Assembly (NCBI GenBank): GCA_002069975.1
Contig: MWCJ01000033.1
Coordinates: 1 to 32,716 of the forward strand
Length of the DNA: 32,716 nt
Reading direction: 5' to 3'
Source of the DNA: Bacteroidetes bacterium ADurb.Bin217
Lineage (GTDB): Bacteria; Bacteroidota; Bacteroidia; Bacteroidales; UBA1715
The notes beneath the pieces are model-generated. The model worked only from the letters and a program-made list of their open reading frames with translations, made no database searches and was not told the origin of the DNA. Below are positions 22,555 to 31,891 of the stretch, piece after piece; position 1 is the stretch's first letter, and each line of letters starts with the position of its first letter. A program made the position numbers and the translations under genes.

Positions 22555-23274
22555 TTACAAAAACACTTCAGCATCGGAAACACGCAGAGGCAATGATTGT
22601 AGTTGTAATTTTAATTCAACATTTGTAATTGCTGCTCGCACCACTGCTTTATTGTACACATTTGCATATTCCGATTGCAAAAATTCATCTATATTCATCC
22701 ATAGTGCTTCGGCTATTTCATCGGAGTCGACTACAGAAATAGTTGTATCTTTAGCTTGAGCCGTACAAACTATATACACATTCGACTCACCAAATTGTCC
22801 CTGCCTAAAATGTCCAATATTTAATATTGATTCAAATTCAACAGTTACCCCCGTTTCTTCATATACTTCACGAATTAACGCTTCTTGAATAGATTCTCGT
22901 AATTCGATATGACCTCCGGGTAATGCATAATTATTAGATTCTATATGCTTTACAACAAGCACATAATTATTATGCAAAACAACCGCACCTACTCCTACAA
23001 TAAAATTTTTGGTAGTTGGTACGTAAGCATTAGGGTTAATTTTTTTCACCAGAAGTAACGCCTGTTCGTGGCAACTATGAAACTCAAAACCTCGTTGAAC
23101 GAGAATAGGAATAAATTCGGCTACCTTACTTGCAATAGATATCCACACAAGTGATGCGTACTGAACCGATTGCAAACATTCATCGAGTTCGCGTGTAAAT
23201 TCATCAATTGAGTTAGGCAACGATTCCGGTTGCACTATTACTCCATTATACCTATCTTGAATTATTTGCAACAT
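22555..23274 (-). CDS. NUDIX hydrolase with pre-NUDIX N-terminal domain
   Basis: 239 residues. A perfect NUDIX box runs from G121 to V143: GHIELRE, seven residues, then REVYEETGV, with the metal-binding glutamates E136, E139 and E140. The N-terminal 90 residues (ESLPNSIDEFTRELDECLQS, then KVAEFIPILVQRGFEFHSCH) follow the pre-NUDIX domain found in human NUDT6 and plant NUDT2/7/8-type enzymes. Such enzymes split nucleoside diphosphates linked to another group; the substrate cannot be told here. It starts 2 bp after the ridA stop, so the two form an operon. Possible joint role in metabolite repair is an inference from this pairing. Confidence 0.88.
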   Translation of the reverse strand: MLQIIQDRYNGVIVQPESLPNSIDEFTRELDECLQSVQYASLVWISIASKVAEFIPILVQRGFEFHSCHEQALLLVKKINPNAYVPTTKNFIVGVGAVVLHNNYVLVVKHIESNNYALPGGHIELRESIQEALIREVYEETGVTVEFESILNIGHFRQGQFGESNVYIVCTAQAKDTTISVVDSDEIAEALWMNIDEFLQSEYANVYNKAVVRAAITNVELKLQLQSLPLRVSDAEVFL

Positions 23275-23276
23275 AG

Positions 23277-23657
23277 TTATTTTACCGCAATTGCAGAAAT
23301 TTCGACCATAGCACCCATAGGCAAAGCAGCAACCTGAATAGTTTCGCGAGCCGGGAAAGGAGCTTCAAAATAATTAAAATATACAGCATTAACTTCGGCA
23401 AACTGAGAAATATCGGTAACAAAAATGCTACATTTTACAACATGCGAAAAATCCATATCAGCTGCATGCAATATAGCAGCTATATTATCCATTACTTGCT
23501 TAGTTGCATGACTCATATCGGTAGTAATAAGAAATTCACTTTCGACATTATAGGGTAATTGTCCCGATATATATAAAGTATTGCCAGATAACACGGCTTG
23601 ACTATATGGACCAATAGGTTTTGGTGCTTGTGCTGATTGAATTGATTGTTTTTTCAT
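23277..23657 (-). CDS. ridA: RidA family protein (reactive intermediate/imine deaminase)
   Basis: 126 residues from the ATG at 23657; this start was chosen because the product then begins MKKQSIQSAQAPKPIGPYSQ like other family members, and the 23 codons upstream are not conserved in type. R104 in FPARETIQVAALPMGAMVEI binds the substrate carboxylate, and E119 is the conserved glutamate. RidA speeds the release of ammonia from 2-aminoacrylate and related enamines, protecting PLP enzymes. It acts as a cytoplasmic trimer. TACATTTG (23737-23730, minus strand) is a possible -7 box about 70 bases upstream. Followed by the NUDIX gene after 2 bp. Confidence 0.93.
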   Translation of the reverse strand: MKKQSIQSAQAPKPIGPYSQAVLSGNTLYISGQLPYNVESEFLITTDMSHATKQVMDNIAAILHAADMDFSHVVKCSIFVTDISQFAEVNAVYFNYFEAPFPARETIQVAALPMGAMVEISAIAVK

Positions 23658-23729
23658 AATTAAAAAAATATAATATGTCAAAAATCGGATATTATTAGTA
23701 AAAAATTCTACTCTTATATTGAGCAATTA

Positions 23730-23737
23730 CAAATGTA
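23730..23737 (-). promoter_or_regulatory. Possible -7 box of the ridA-NUDIX operon
   Basis: TACATTTG on the minus strand is an exact match to TAnnTTTG and would give a leader of about 65 bases. No clear TTTG is found at the right distance upstream. Confidence 0.4.
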
Positions 23738-23802
23738 TTATTTTGTGAATATTTCGTGTATATATTTTTTAAAAATCTGCATATAACTCACAAACATTCT
23801 TC

Positions 23803-23810
23803 TATTTTTG
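23803..23810 (+). promoter_or_regulatory. Possible -7 box of the symporter operon
   Basis: TATTTTTG is an exact match to TAnnTTTG about 65 bp before the symporter start. The nearest -33-like word is TCTG at 23776-23779, with a spacing of 23, longer than usual. Confidence 0.4.
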
Positions 23811-23874
23811 CCTTTTACTAATATATTCATGGTATTGTTAGTTTCAATATCATGTTCAAAATTAATCAGTGCGT

Positions 23875-25368
23875 ATGAATCATTACATTGTAGCAGGAGT
23901 TATAATTTTATATTTCGGATTATTACTACTCATAGCTCAATTAACTACTCGAAAAGCAAATAACGAAAGTTTTTTTACGGGAAACAGAAACAATGCATGG
24001 TATGTTATTGCATTTGGAATGATTGGATCGAGCATTTCGGGAGTTACTTTCATTTCGGTTCCGGGTTGGGTTGGCAATAGTTATTTTTATTATTATCAAA
24101 TGATTATAGGAAATGTAATTGGATATTTTATTGTAGCATCAGTGTTATTACCTCTGTATTATAAATTACAACTCACTTCAATTTACACTTATTTAGAACA
24201 GCGATTTGGACATTTTAGTTATAAAACAGGAGCTTCATTTTTTTTGCTTTCGCGAACAATAGGTTCGGCATTTCGATTATTCATAGTTGCTCGCGTATTA
24301 CAAATAGCATTTTTCAATCATTTCGATATACCTTTTTCTGTTACGGTAATTATTACCATTGCTCTTATATGGCTCTACACATACAAAGGAGGCATTAAAA
24401 CAATAGTATGGACAGACACCTTACAGACATTTTTTTTACTGGCGGCTGTAATTATAACAATAATTGTAATTAGCACTAAAATTAATTTCGCAGAATCTTC
24501 AATGCTTCAATCTATTGTAGCCAGCGATTATTCAACCATATTTAATTGGGAATGGAACTCAAAATACAACTTTTTTAAATATGTACTTTCCGGTATATTT
24601 ATAACTATAGTAATGACAGGACTCGACCAAGACATGATGCAAAAAAACCTATCGTGCCGTTCTATAGGCGATGCTAAAAAAAATATGTACTGGTATAGCA
24701 GTTCATTTTTATTTATTAATTTATTGTTTTTAGGCTTAGGGGCTTTGCTTTATATGTACATCCAACAAATTGGTTTAGAACAATTTACAAACACTTCAAC
24801 ATTCCATTACGATTCACAAAAAGCATCGTTTATGAAAACCGACGACCTCTACCCTCTTTTAGCGACATCTACATTAGGTCTAACAACCGGCATAGTCTTT
24901 CTTATTGGTATTATAGCTGCTGCATTTTCTAGTGCCGATTCTGCTCTTACAGCACTTACAACTTCGTTTACTATAGATATACTAGGGACTAAAAACAAAA
25001 GTGAAGAAACTGTAACAAAGCAAAGAATTTTTACTCATATTGGGTTTTCGGCAGCATTGGCTATAATTATTATTCTATTTCATATTATTAATAACGATAC
25101 TGTTATTAATGCTATTTTTACTGTAGCCGGATATACCTACGGCCCAATTTTGGGAATGTACGCCTTTGGATTGTTTACCAAACTAAATATTCAGGACAAA
25201 GCTATGCCCTATATTGCCATAGCTTCACCTATTATTTCTTACGGCATTTCGGTTGCGATGCAATCCATATATGACTATGCCGTAGGATACGAAATTTTAA
25301 TTATAAATGCTGCAATAACTTTTGCAGGTATGTATATATTTGCACAAAAAAAAATAAAAAAATGCTAA
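23875..25368 (+). CDS. Sodium:solute symporter (SSS family)
   Basis: 497 residues from the ATG at 23875 (a GTG two codons upstream is an alternative). The protein is almost entirely membrane-spanning, about 13 segments, starting with YIVAGVIILYFGLLLLIAQL. Family marks: TTRKANNESFFTGNRN (SSS loop 1), GSSISGVTFISVPGWV (about 50-65), TYLEQRFG, the sodium-site stretch AFSSADSALTALTTS (about 350-364) and GYTYGPILGMYAFGL (about 420-434). It imports a solute with Na+. The substrate cannot be told; related Bacteroidetes proteins are annotated for sugars, amino acids or sialic acid. The next gene overlaps its end by 7 bp. Confidence 0.92.
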   Translation: MNHYIVAGVIILYFGLLLLIAQLTTRKANNESFFTGNRNNAWYVIAFGMIGSSISGVTFISVPGWVGNSYFYYYQMIIGNVIGYFIVASVLLPLYYKLQLTSIYTYLEQRFGHFSYKTGASFFLLSRTIGSAFRLFIVARVLQIAFFNHFDIPFSVTVIITIALIWLYTYKGGIKTIVWTDTLQTFFLLAAVIITIIVISTKINFAESSMLQSIVASDYSTIFNWEWNSKYNFFKYVLSGIFITIVMTGLDQDMMQKNLSCRSIGDAKKNMYWYSSSFLFINLLFLGLGALLYMYIQQIGLEQFTNTSTFHYDSQKASFMKTDDLYPLLATSTLGLTTGIVFLIGIIAAAFSSADSALTALTTSFTIDILGTKNKSEETVTKQRIFTHIGFSAALAIIIILFHIINNDTVINAIFTVAGYTYGPILGMYAFGLFTKLNIQDKAMPYIAIASPIISYGISVAMQSIYDYAVGYEILIINAAITFAGMYIFAQKKIKKC

Positions 25369-25874
25369 CAAAAAGTATTATTGAATTTATAACTATTTCT
25401 AAAGAATTTTGTGCGTATTTAGAAATTTCGGAACACGAATCACAACGTGTATTTGTAGAAAAAACACAAAAACTCCTTAGTTTACTCTATCTTAAAGCAC
25501 TCCTTTTAGAATCAAACAACGAAGTTGAAGGATATTGCGAACAATATGTTACCGAAGAACAATGGGAATTTGTGCATCAAAATATAGAAACTACATTAGG
25601 AGAACTTGATGTATATATAGAAGTGTTTTCGCCAGAATATACCAACGACGAAAAAGACACCATGCCTATATCCGAAGCCTTAACAGATATTTATCAAGAC
25701 ATAAGAGAATTTACCGACCGCATGCGAACAGATAACGATGAAATACGTGAAGTTGCAGTATATGAATGCATGCTTCAGTTTTCGTTGTACTGGGGTCCGC
25801 GAGCATTATCTGTAATGCAAGAATTTCATACACTTATGTTCTCACCAAATTCAAAATTAGATTCGAACGAATAA
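25362..25874 (+). CDS. DUF5063 domain protein
   Basis: 170 residues, acidic and helical, without signal peptide or membrane segment. The pattern IIEFITISKEFCAYLE at the start, LYLKALLL in the middle and ISEALTDIYQDIREFTDRMR and LYWGPRALSVMQEFH near the end matches the DUF5063 family, common and nearly restricted to Bacteroidetes. Function is unknown. It overlaps the symporter gene by 7 bp and is followed after 1 bp by the exonuclease gene; in this phylum it is often found next to this exonuclease, which suggests a link in nucleic acid metabolism, but nothing more can be read from the sequence. Confidence 0.8.
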   Translation: MLTKSIIEFITISKEFCAYLEISEHESQRVFVEKTQKLLSLLYLKALLLESNNEVEGYCEQYVTEEQWEFVHQNIETTLGELDVYIEVFSPEYTNDEKDTMPISEALTDIYQDIREFTDRMRTDNDEIREVAVYECMLQFSLYWGPRALSVMQEFHTLMFSPNSKLDSNE

Positions 25875-25875
25875 T

Positions 25876-26481
25876 ATGCAAATTTTTCCCGACATACGGT
25901 CTGTTAGTAGTGAAGATGCCGAACATCTGCCATTAATTTCATTTACAGGTACTATTCATATTGTAACTTCGCATGAACAAATGCAGCATGCAATTTCATA
26001 CCTATCGAATTGCACAAAATTAGGATTCGACACCGAAACTCGCCCCTCGTTTAAGAAAGGACTTGTTTACCCAATTTCGCTTTTACAATTAAGCGATAAC
26101 CACCACGCTTTTTTATTTAGAATACAATACTGCGGATTACCAAAAGAGCTTTGTTCTATTTTAGCATCGGCAAACATTATTAAAGTTGGAGCAGCTATAC
26201 ACGACGATGTACTTGCTTTACAAAAAATACAAAAATTTAAAGCTCAAGGGTTTATTGATTTACAAACCATAGCAAAACAACTCGAAATTGAAAATTTCGG
26301 ATTAAAAAAATTAGCTCAATTAGTATTAGGTATTCGCATTTCAAAACGACAACAACTATCTAATTGGGACAGCACCACACTTACCGATTCGCAATGCCAA
26401 TATGCAGCAACTGATGCATGGGTAAGTTTACAAATATATAACGCATTAGCACCGTATTTACATGACACACATATATCTTAA
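25876..26481 (+). CDS. 3'-5' exonuclease, DEDDy type (RNase D-like)
   Basis: 201 residues with the four acidic residues and tyrosine of the DEDDy family: D52 and E54 (GFDTETRP), D110/D111 (AAIHDDVLAL), and Y176/D180 (YAATDAW). Additional family text is PISLLQLSD, FIDLQTIAKQLEIENFGLKKL and RQQLSNWD. No HRDC domain follows, so it is a single-domain enzyme unlike full RNase D. It should remove nucleotides from the 3' end of RNA or DNA with two metal ions. The last 20 bp overlap the next gene in another frame. Confidence 0.92.
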   Translation: MQIFPDIRSVSSEDAEHLPLISFTGTIHIVTSHEQMQHAISYLSNCTKLGFDTETRPSFKKGLVYPISLLQLSDNHHAFLFRIQYCGLPKELCSILASANIIKVGAAIHDDVLALQKIQKFKAQGFIDLQTIAKQLEIENFGLKKLAQLVLGIRISKRQQLSNWDSTTLTDSQCQYAATDAWVSLQIYNALAPYLHDTHIS

Positions 26482-27643
26482 ACCAGGCAAAGAACAAAGT
26501 ATTCGCAGATTTCATCCATGGATTTTTTCTGGCGCCATAGCATCTATGTCTGGAACAGCTAACGAAGGCGATATTGTTACCATATTTTCCAGCACCAAAG
26601 AGTTTTTAGCGTTAGGACATTATCAAAAGTCATCTATTGCGGTTAGAATACTTAGCTTTTCTCAAGAATTTATAAACCAAAATTTTTGGAACAACCGAAT
26701 TAAATCAGCATACGAATACCGAAAAACACTCGGATTAATTAACTCTTCGCACACAACTTGTTACCGACTGGTTCATGGCGAAGGCGATAATTTACCTGGA
26801 TTAATTATAGACATGTATAATGGTGTAGCTGTATTGCAAATGCATTCGGTAGGAATGTACAAACATACTCAGCACATAATAGAAGCTCTTAAAACAGTAT
26901 TGGGTGATTCGTTGCAAGCTATTTACAACAAAAGTGCTTCTACCCTCCCTTTTAAAGCTGAAACCGATAATACCGACGGGTTATTGTGGGGACAGGTTTT
27001 GAGTACCGAAGTGCTTGAAAACGGAAATACCTTTGTAATAGACTGGGAAAAAGGACAAAAAACAGGATTTTTTATAGACCAACGAGAAAACAGAAAACTA
27101 ATAGAATTGTATTCACAGGGAAAACGAGTACTCAACACGTTTTGTTACACCGGAGGTTTTTCTGTGTATGCTCTCAGAGGAGGGGCATCGCAAGTAGTTT
27201 CTATCGACAGTTCACAACGGGCTATAGACCTCACAAACGAAGCTGTAACCTTAAATTTCCCAAACTGCAATACACATAAAGCCCTTGCAGAAGATGTATT
27301 TGATTTTTTTCAAAACAATAACGAAAAATTCGATGTAATTATACTTGATCCTCCAGCTTTCGCAAAACACAACAGTGCGTTAAAAAACGCATTACAAGGC
27401 TACAAACGACTTAATATGAAAGCAATAGAACAAATAGCATCTGGAGGATTATTATTTACATTTTCGTGTTCGCAAGTTGTTACCAAAGAAGATTTTAGAA
27501 AATCGGTATTTGCTGCTGCCGCTAACACAAAACGTAATGTTCGCATTATACAACAACTTACACAACCAGCCGACCACCCTATAAGCATATATCACCCCGA
27601 AGGAGAATATTTAAAAGGATTACTATTACAAATTACCGATTAA
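26462..27643 (+). CDS. Class I SAM-dependent rRNA methyltransferase, RlmI-like
   Basis: 393 residues. The N-terminal PUA-type domain (about 1-75) reads IYLKPGKEQSIRRFHPWIFS. A connecting EEHD-like domain (about 85-185) has YRLVHGEGDNLPGLIIDMY. The Rossmann methyltransferase domain follows: motif I VLNTFCYTGGFSVYA (223-237), acidic loop VVSIDSSQRAIDL, motif IV VIILDPPAFAKH (292-303) and FTFSCSQVV near the end. The order matches RlmI, which methylates C5 of a cytosine in 23S rRNA. The precise target is not proven for Bacteroidetes members. It overlaps the exonuclease gene by 20 bp; I kept the ATG at 26462 because the product starts just as in RlmI. Confidence 0.9.
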   Translation: MTHIYLKPGKEQSIRRFHPWIFSGAIASMSGTANEGDIVTIFSSTKEFLALGHYQKSSIAVRILSFSQEFINQNFWNNRIKSAYEYRKTLGLINSSHTTCYRLVHGEGDNLPGLIIDMYNGVAVLQMHSVGMYKHTQHIIEALKTVLGDSLQAIYNKSASTLPFKAETDNTDGLLWGQVLSTEVLENGNTFVIDWEKGQKTGFFIDQRENRKLIELYSQGKRVLNTFCYTGGFSVYALRGGASQVVSIDSSQRAIDLTNEAVTLNFPNCNTHKALAEDVFDFFQNNNEKFDVIILDPPAFAKHNSALKNALQGYKRLNMKAIEQIASGGLLFTFSCSQVVTKEDFRKSVFAAAANTKRNVRIIQQLTQPADHPISIYHPEGEYLKGLLLQITD

Positions 27644-28157
27644 CATATTTTTTTACCAAAACCACGAATATAATAATTGAAGTTAGAAAGTTTGAAAGTG
27701 AATGCTCTTTACGAACTAACTCATATCTCATATCTCGTTTCTCTCATTACCACAGAGTTCACAAAGTTACACAGAGCAAAATCATAGTTCAACAGACTCA
27801 CCATCTCATTAAAAATTAAAAATTCATAATTAAAAATTAATCCCCCTATACCTATAAACCTATACACCCTTATACCTTTAACCCCTTACACCTTTAAACC
27901 TTTACCCCTAAATCACATATCGTTTCTTTCATCACCACAAAGTTTACAAAGTTACACAGAGCAAATCATAGTTAAACAGGCTCACCATCTCATTAAAAAT
28001 TAAAAATTCATAATTAAAAATTAATCCCCCTATACCTATAAACCTATACCCCCTTAAACCTTTATACCTTTATACCTCTATCCCCCCATCTTAAAAATTG
28101 TTCGTTTTTATTTAATAACTCATCTCTATTTTTCAAATCTATAATTATATAAAAATG
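27644..28157. repeat. Non-coding region with a ~185-bp tandem repeat and cctata/ccttta stretches
   Basis: Copy 1 runs about 27729-27913 and copy 2 about 27914-28090. They share catat-tcgtttct-tcat-accaca, acaaagttacacagagcaaa, ctcaccatctcattaaaaat and tccccctatacctataaacc, at an offset of 184-185 bp with scattered differences. Each copy ends in a degenerate array of 7-8-bp words (ccttta-, cctata-). The palindrome-poor, word-repetitive makeup differs from the array at 21.8-22.4 kb. No coding sequence, RNA gene or terminator was recognised here. Confidence 0.75.
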
Positions 28158-28165
28158 TATATTTG
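28158..28165 (+). promoter_or_regulatory. Possible -7 box of purL
   Basis: TATATTTG is an exact match to TAnnTTTG, 32 bp before the purL ATG, giving a leader of about 25 bases. The -33 box is not clear (TTTC at 28131-28134, spacing 23). Confidence 0.45.
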
Positions 28166-28197
28166 TGCCAGATACAAACAATTAATTTTTTCTACAC

Positions 28198-31100
28198 ATG
28201 GTTTATTTTTTCGAGGACAAAGAACACAAGGTTTTAGCTGTTGATTTTAAAGGATCTCTAACTGATGAAACAATACAAAAATTACAATGGTTATTTGGCA
28301 ATGCACACTATATTGATGCAGAAAATATTTCGGGTAATTTTATTGGTCCTCGCAAAGAAATGATTACTCCATGGAGTACCAATGCAGTAGAAATTACACA
28401 AAATATGGGAATAAGTGGTATTTTCCGTATTGAAGAGTATACAAAAGAAACACCGACATCGCATTTCGACCCTATGTTGCAACGCAAATACAATGGGTTA
28501 ACACAAGAAATTTTCACCATATCACGCACGCCCGAATCTATTATAGAGATTGACGACATAGCTGCATACAACAAACAAGAAGGATTGGCCCTCAATAACG
28601 AAGAAATTGCATATTTAGAATCCTTACCAAAAAAATTGGGCAGAAAACTTACCGACAGTGAAATATTCGGATTTTCGCAAGTAAATTCAGAACACTGTCG
28701 CCACAAAATATTTAACGGTACATTTATCATCGATGGGCAAGAAAAACCATATTCATTGTTTAAACTTATTCGTCAAACTACCGAAGAACATCCAAACCGA
28801 GTTATATCGGCATATAAGGACAATTGTGCGTTTATGCAAGGTCCACGTATTCACATGTTTGTGCCACAATCTCACAACAAACCCGATTTTTTTACAATCA
28901 AAGAATATGAATCAGTAATTTCGATAAAAGCAGAAACGCACAACTTCCCTACAACTGTAGAACCATTTAATGGTGCAGCAACGGGTACCGGAGGTGAAAT
29001 TCGCGACCGTATAGCAGGAGGTAAAGCAGCATTCCCAATAGCAGGAACAGCGGTATATATGACATCGTATACCCGATTGAACAACCCCGAACGGTTGTGG
29101 GAACAAGCCACCCAACCACGTCCATGGTTGTATCAAACACCTAAAGATATTTTAATAAAAGCTTCGAATGGAGCCAGCGATTTTGGTAACAAATTCGGGC
29201 AACCGCTTATCTGTGGTAGTGTACTTACATTTGAACATTTCGAAAACGACAAAAAATTTGGGTTTGACAAAGTTATTATGCTTGCAGGCGGAATTGGATT
29301 TGGCAAAAAGGTCGACAGCCTTAAAGATGAACCAAGTATAGGCGACAAAGTAGTATTACTTGGTGGCGACAACTATCGTATAGGTATGGGCGGTGGCGCA
29401 GTTTCGTCTGTTGCTACAGGAGAATACAATAACTCAATAGAATTGAATGCAGTACAACGAAGCAATCCCGAAATGCAAAAACGTGCATACAATGCAATTC
29501 GTGCATTAGGCGAAATGGATATAAATCCTGTTATATCTATACACGACCATGGTGCGGGCGGACATCTCAATTGCCTTTCTGAATTGGTTGAAGCTACCGG
29601 TGGAACTATAAATATTGATGCACTCCCTATAGGCGACCCTACCCTATCTGCCAAAGAAATTGTAGGTAACGAATCGCAAGAACGAATGGGACTGGTAATG
29701 CATGCCAAAGATATTGATTTACTCAAAGAAATTGCAGAACGCGAACGTGCTCCTATGTATGTAATTGGTGAAACTACCGGCACACATCAGTTTACGTTTA
29801 TCAACAATAAAACAGGCGAAAAACCTATTGATTTACAATTAGATGACATGTTTGGCAATCCACCAAAAACAATAATGCAAGATATTCGCACAAATGAAAA
29901 ACATACAGAAATTACGATTGACGAAACTAAGATACACAGCTATATATCTCAAATACTCCAATTAGAATCAGTTGCTTGTAAAGATTATTTAACCAACAAA
30001 GTAGACCGTTCTGTAACGGGACGTATAGCAACACAACAATGTTGTGGAGAATTGCAGTTGCCCCTCAACAATTGTGGTGTAGTAGCACTCGACTATGTTG
30101 GTAAACGAGGTATTGCAACCGCATTGGGACATGCACCTGCTCCGGGAATGATTTCAGCTGCAAACGGGTCAATTTTGTCGATAGCAGAATCGCTTACAAA
30201 CATTGTATTTACCCCAATAGAAGACAAAATCAAAGGAATTTCGCTTAGTGCCAATTGGATGTGGCCATGCAAAAACAAAGGTGAAGATGCACGATTGTAC
30301 GACGCGGTAGAAGCTGCAAGTAATTTTGCAAAAGCACTGGGAATCAATATTCCTACGGGAAAAGATTCACTGTCGATGACACAAAAATACAAAGACGGCG
30401 ATGTAGTATATTCACCGGGAACAGTTATAATAACATCGGTAGGCGAAGTTACCGACATTACCAAAACCGTAGAACCTGTAGTGCAACCTATTGCAAACTC
30501 GGTATTGGTATATGTAGATTTTGGAAAATCAGGACAATCGTTGGGAGGTTCGGCATTTGCTCAAATTACGAATACTTTGGGAAATACAACTCCTACAGTA
30601 TCAGATGCAGCTTATTTTGTAAAGACATTCAATGCAATTCAACAATGTATAGAAAACAAACAGATATATGCAGGTCATGATGTATCAGCTGGTGGTTTAC
30701 TTACTTGCTTGCTCGAAATGAATTTTGCCAATACTATAAGCGGTATGAATATAAGCATTCAAGGATTTAATAACACAAATGCGGTTGAAGTTTTGTTCAA
30801 CGAAAATCCTGCAATTGTAATTCAAACAAGTTTAGAAACCCTTAATTTCCTTAAATCAGAAGGAATAGCCTGTATAGAATTAGGAACCGTTACAAATTCC
30901 AACACTCTAAACATTCTCACAACCACCCAAACACTTACATTCGATATTCCAGCATTACGCAAAACATGGTATTCTACATCATATTTACTCGATTGCGAAC
31001 AAAGTGGCAGCGAAAAAGCACGTGAACGATTCAAAAATTTTGCTACTACCCCACTTACGTATACATTCCCTGCAAACTTTAGCGGTAGCGAACGAGCATA

Positions 31101-31887
31101 CAATCTTGACTTATATCGTACCAAACCAAGTGGCACACGTGCAGCAATCATTCGCGAAAAAGGTGTAAACGGCGACCGCGAAATGGCGTGGTGCTTACAT
31201 GCTGCTGGATTTGATGTAAAAGACGTTCACATGACCGACCTTATAAGCGGTCGCGAAACATTAGAAGACATATCAATGATAGTATTTGTTGGCGGATTTT
31301 CAAATTCGGACGTACTTGGATCGGCAAAAGGTTGGGCAGGAGCATTTTTGTACAACCCCAAAGCAAAACAAGCATTAGATAATTTCTATGCACGTCCGGA
31401 CACAATGAGTTTAGGCGTTTGTAATGGATGTCAGCTTGTAATAGAATTAGGATTATTACATGCCACCCACGATATTAAACCAAAAATGTTGCATAATGAA
31501 TCGCACAAATTTGAATCGAACTTCATAGGTGTGAAAATCAAACAAAGCAGTAGCATAATGCTTAAATCATTAGAAAACACAGAACTTGGTATTTGGATAG
31601 CTCATGGCGAAGGGAAGTTTAATTTACCTAAAAATGAATCTTCGTATCAGATTGCATTACAATATTCATACAATTCGTATCCTGCCAATCCAAATGGAAG
31701 CGAATATAATGCGGCAGGTATTTGCTCCGAAGATGGTCGTCATTTAGCTATGATGCCTCATTTAGAACGTGCATTATATCCTTGGAATTGGGCACACTAC
31801 CCTGCGGAACGAAGTAGCGACACAATTTCCCCATGGATAGAAGCCTTTGTAAATGCACGCACATGGATTGAAACCCATAAAAAATAA
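28198..31887 (+). CDS. purL: Phosphoribosylformylglycinamidine synthase, long form
   Basis: 1229 residues, the single-chain type that joins the PurS-like N-terminus, the PurL ATPase/synthase domains and the PurQ glutaminase. N-terminal and linker region 1-220 with SQVNSEHCRHKIF (about 161-173). The first AIRS-like half has AETHNFPTTVEPFNGAATGT and GGEIRDRIAGGKAAFPIAGT; the second has NIPTGKDSLSMTQK (about 718-731). The glutaminase domain has nucleophile C1075 in LGVCNGCQL and the pair H1188/E1190 in MMPHLERALYP. It turns FGAR, glutamine and ATP into FGAM in purine synthesis, channelling ammonia within the protein. Long PurL is usual in gamma-proteobacteria and Bacteroidetes. The UPF0145 gene follows after 4 bp. 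Confidence 0.97.
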   Translation: MVYFFEDKEHKVLAVDFKGSLTDETIQKLQWLFGNAHYIDAENISGNFIGPRKEMITPWSTNAVEITQNMGISGIFRIEEYTKETPTSHFDPMLQRKYNGLTQEIFTISRTPESIIEIDDIAAYNKQEGLALNNEEIAYLESLPKKLGRKLTDSEIFGFSQVNSEHCRHKIFNGTFIIDGQEKPYSLFKLIRQTTEEHPNRVISAYKDNCAFMQGPRIHMFVPQSHNKPDFFTIKEYESVISIKAETHNFPTTVEPFNGAATGTGGEIRDRIAGGKAAFPIAGTAVYMTSYTRLNNPERLWEQATQPRPWLYQTPKDILIKASNGASDFGNKFGQPLICGSVLTFEHFENDKKFGFDKVIMLAGGIGFGKKVDSLKDEPSIGDKVVLLGGDNYRIGMGGGAVSSVATGEYNNSIELNAVQRSNPEMQKRAYNAIRALGEMDINPVISIHDHGAGGHLNCLSELVEATGGTINIDALPIGDPTLSAKEIVGNESQERMGLVMHAKDIDLLKEIAERERAPMYVIGETTGTHQFTFINNKTGEKPIDLQLDDMFGNPPKTIMQDIRTNEKHTEITIDETKIHSYISQILQLESVACKDYLTNKVDRSVTGRIATQQCCGELQLPLNNCGVVALDYVGKRGIATALGHAPAPGMISAANGSILSIAESLTNIVFTPIEDKIKGISLSANWMWPCKNKGEDARLYDAVEAASNFAKALGINIPTGKDSLSMTQKYKDGDVVYSPGTVIITSVGEVTDITKTVEPVVQPIANSVLVYVDFGKSGQSLGGSAFAQITNTLGNTTPTVSDAAYFVKTFNAIQQCIENKQIYAGHDVSAGGLLTCLLEMNFANTISGMNISIQGFNNTNAVEVLFNENPAIVIQTSLETLNFLKSEGIACIELGTVTNSNTLNILTTTQTLTFDIPALRKTWYSTSYLLDCEQSGSEKARERFKNFATTPLTYTFPANFSGSERAYNLDLYRTKPSGTRAAIIREKGVNGDREMAWCLHAAGFDVKDVHMTDLISGRETLEDISMIVFVGGFSNSDVLGSAKGWAGAFLYNPKAKQALDNFYARPDTMSLGVCNGCQLVIELGLLHATHDIKPKMLHNESHKFESNFIGVKIKQSSSIMLKSLENTELGIWIAHGEGKFNLPKNESSYQIALQYSYNSYPANPNGSEYNAAGICSEDGRHLAMMPHLERALYPWNWAHYPAERSSDTISPWIEAFVNARTWIETHKK

Positions 31888-31891
31888 ACAT

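Noticed and set aside
22411..22596. A 61-codon plus-strand frame after the second repeat copy
   Set aside because: It starts in the repeat and ends in the NUDIX gene; composition and position give no support for coding.
27644..28197. RNA gene or purine riboswitch upstream of purL
   Set aside because: The region is a word-repetitive tandem repeat, with no conserved riboswitch core or tRNA-like cloverleaf; the predicted leader after the -7 box is only about 25 bases.
28308..31151. Several minus-strand reading frames of 60-140 codons opposite purL
   Set aside because: They lie fully inside purL, whose conserved domains are unbroken, and their translations show no family motifs; they are shadows of its codon pattern.
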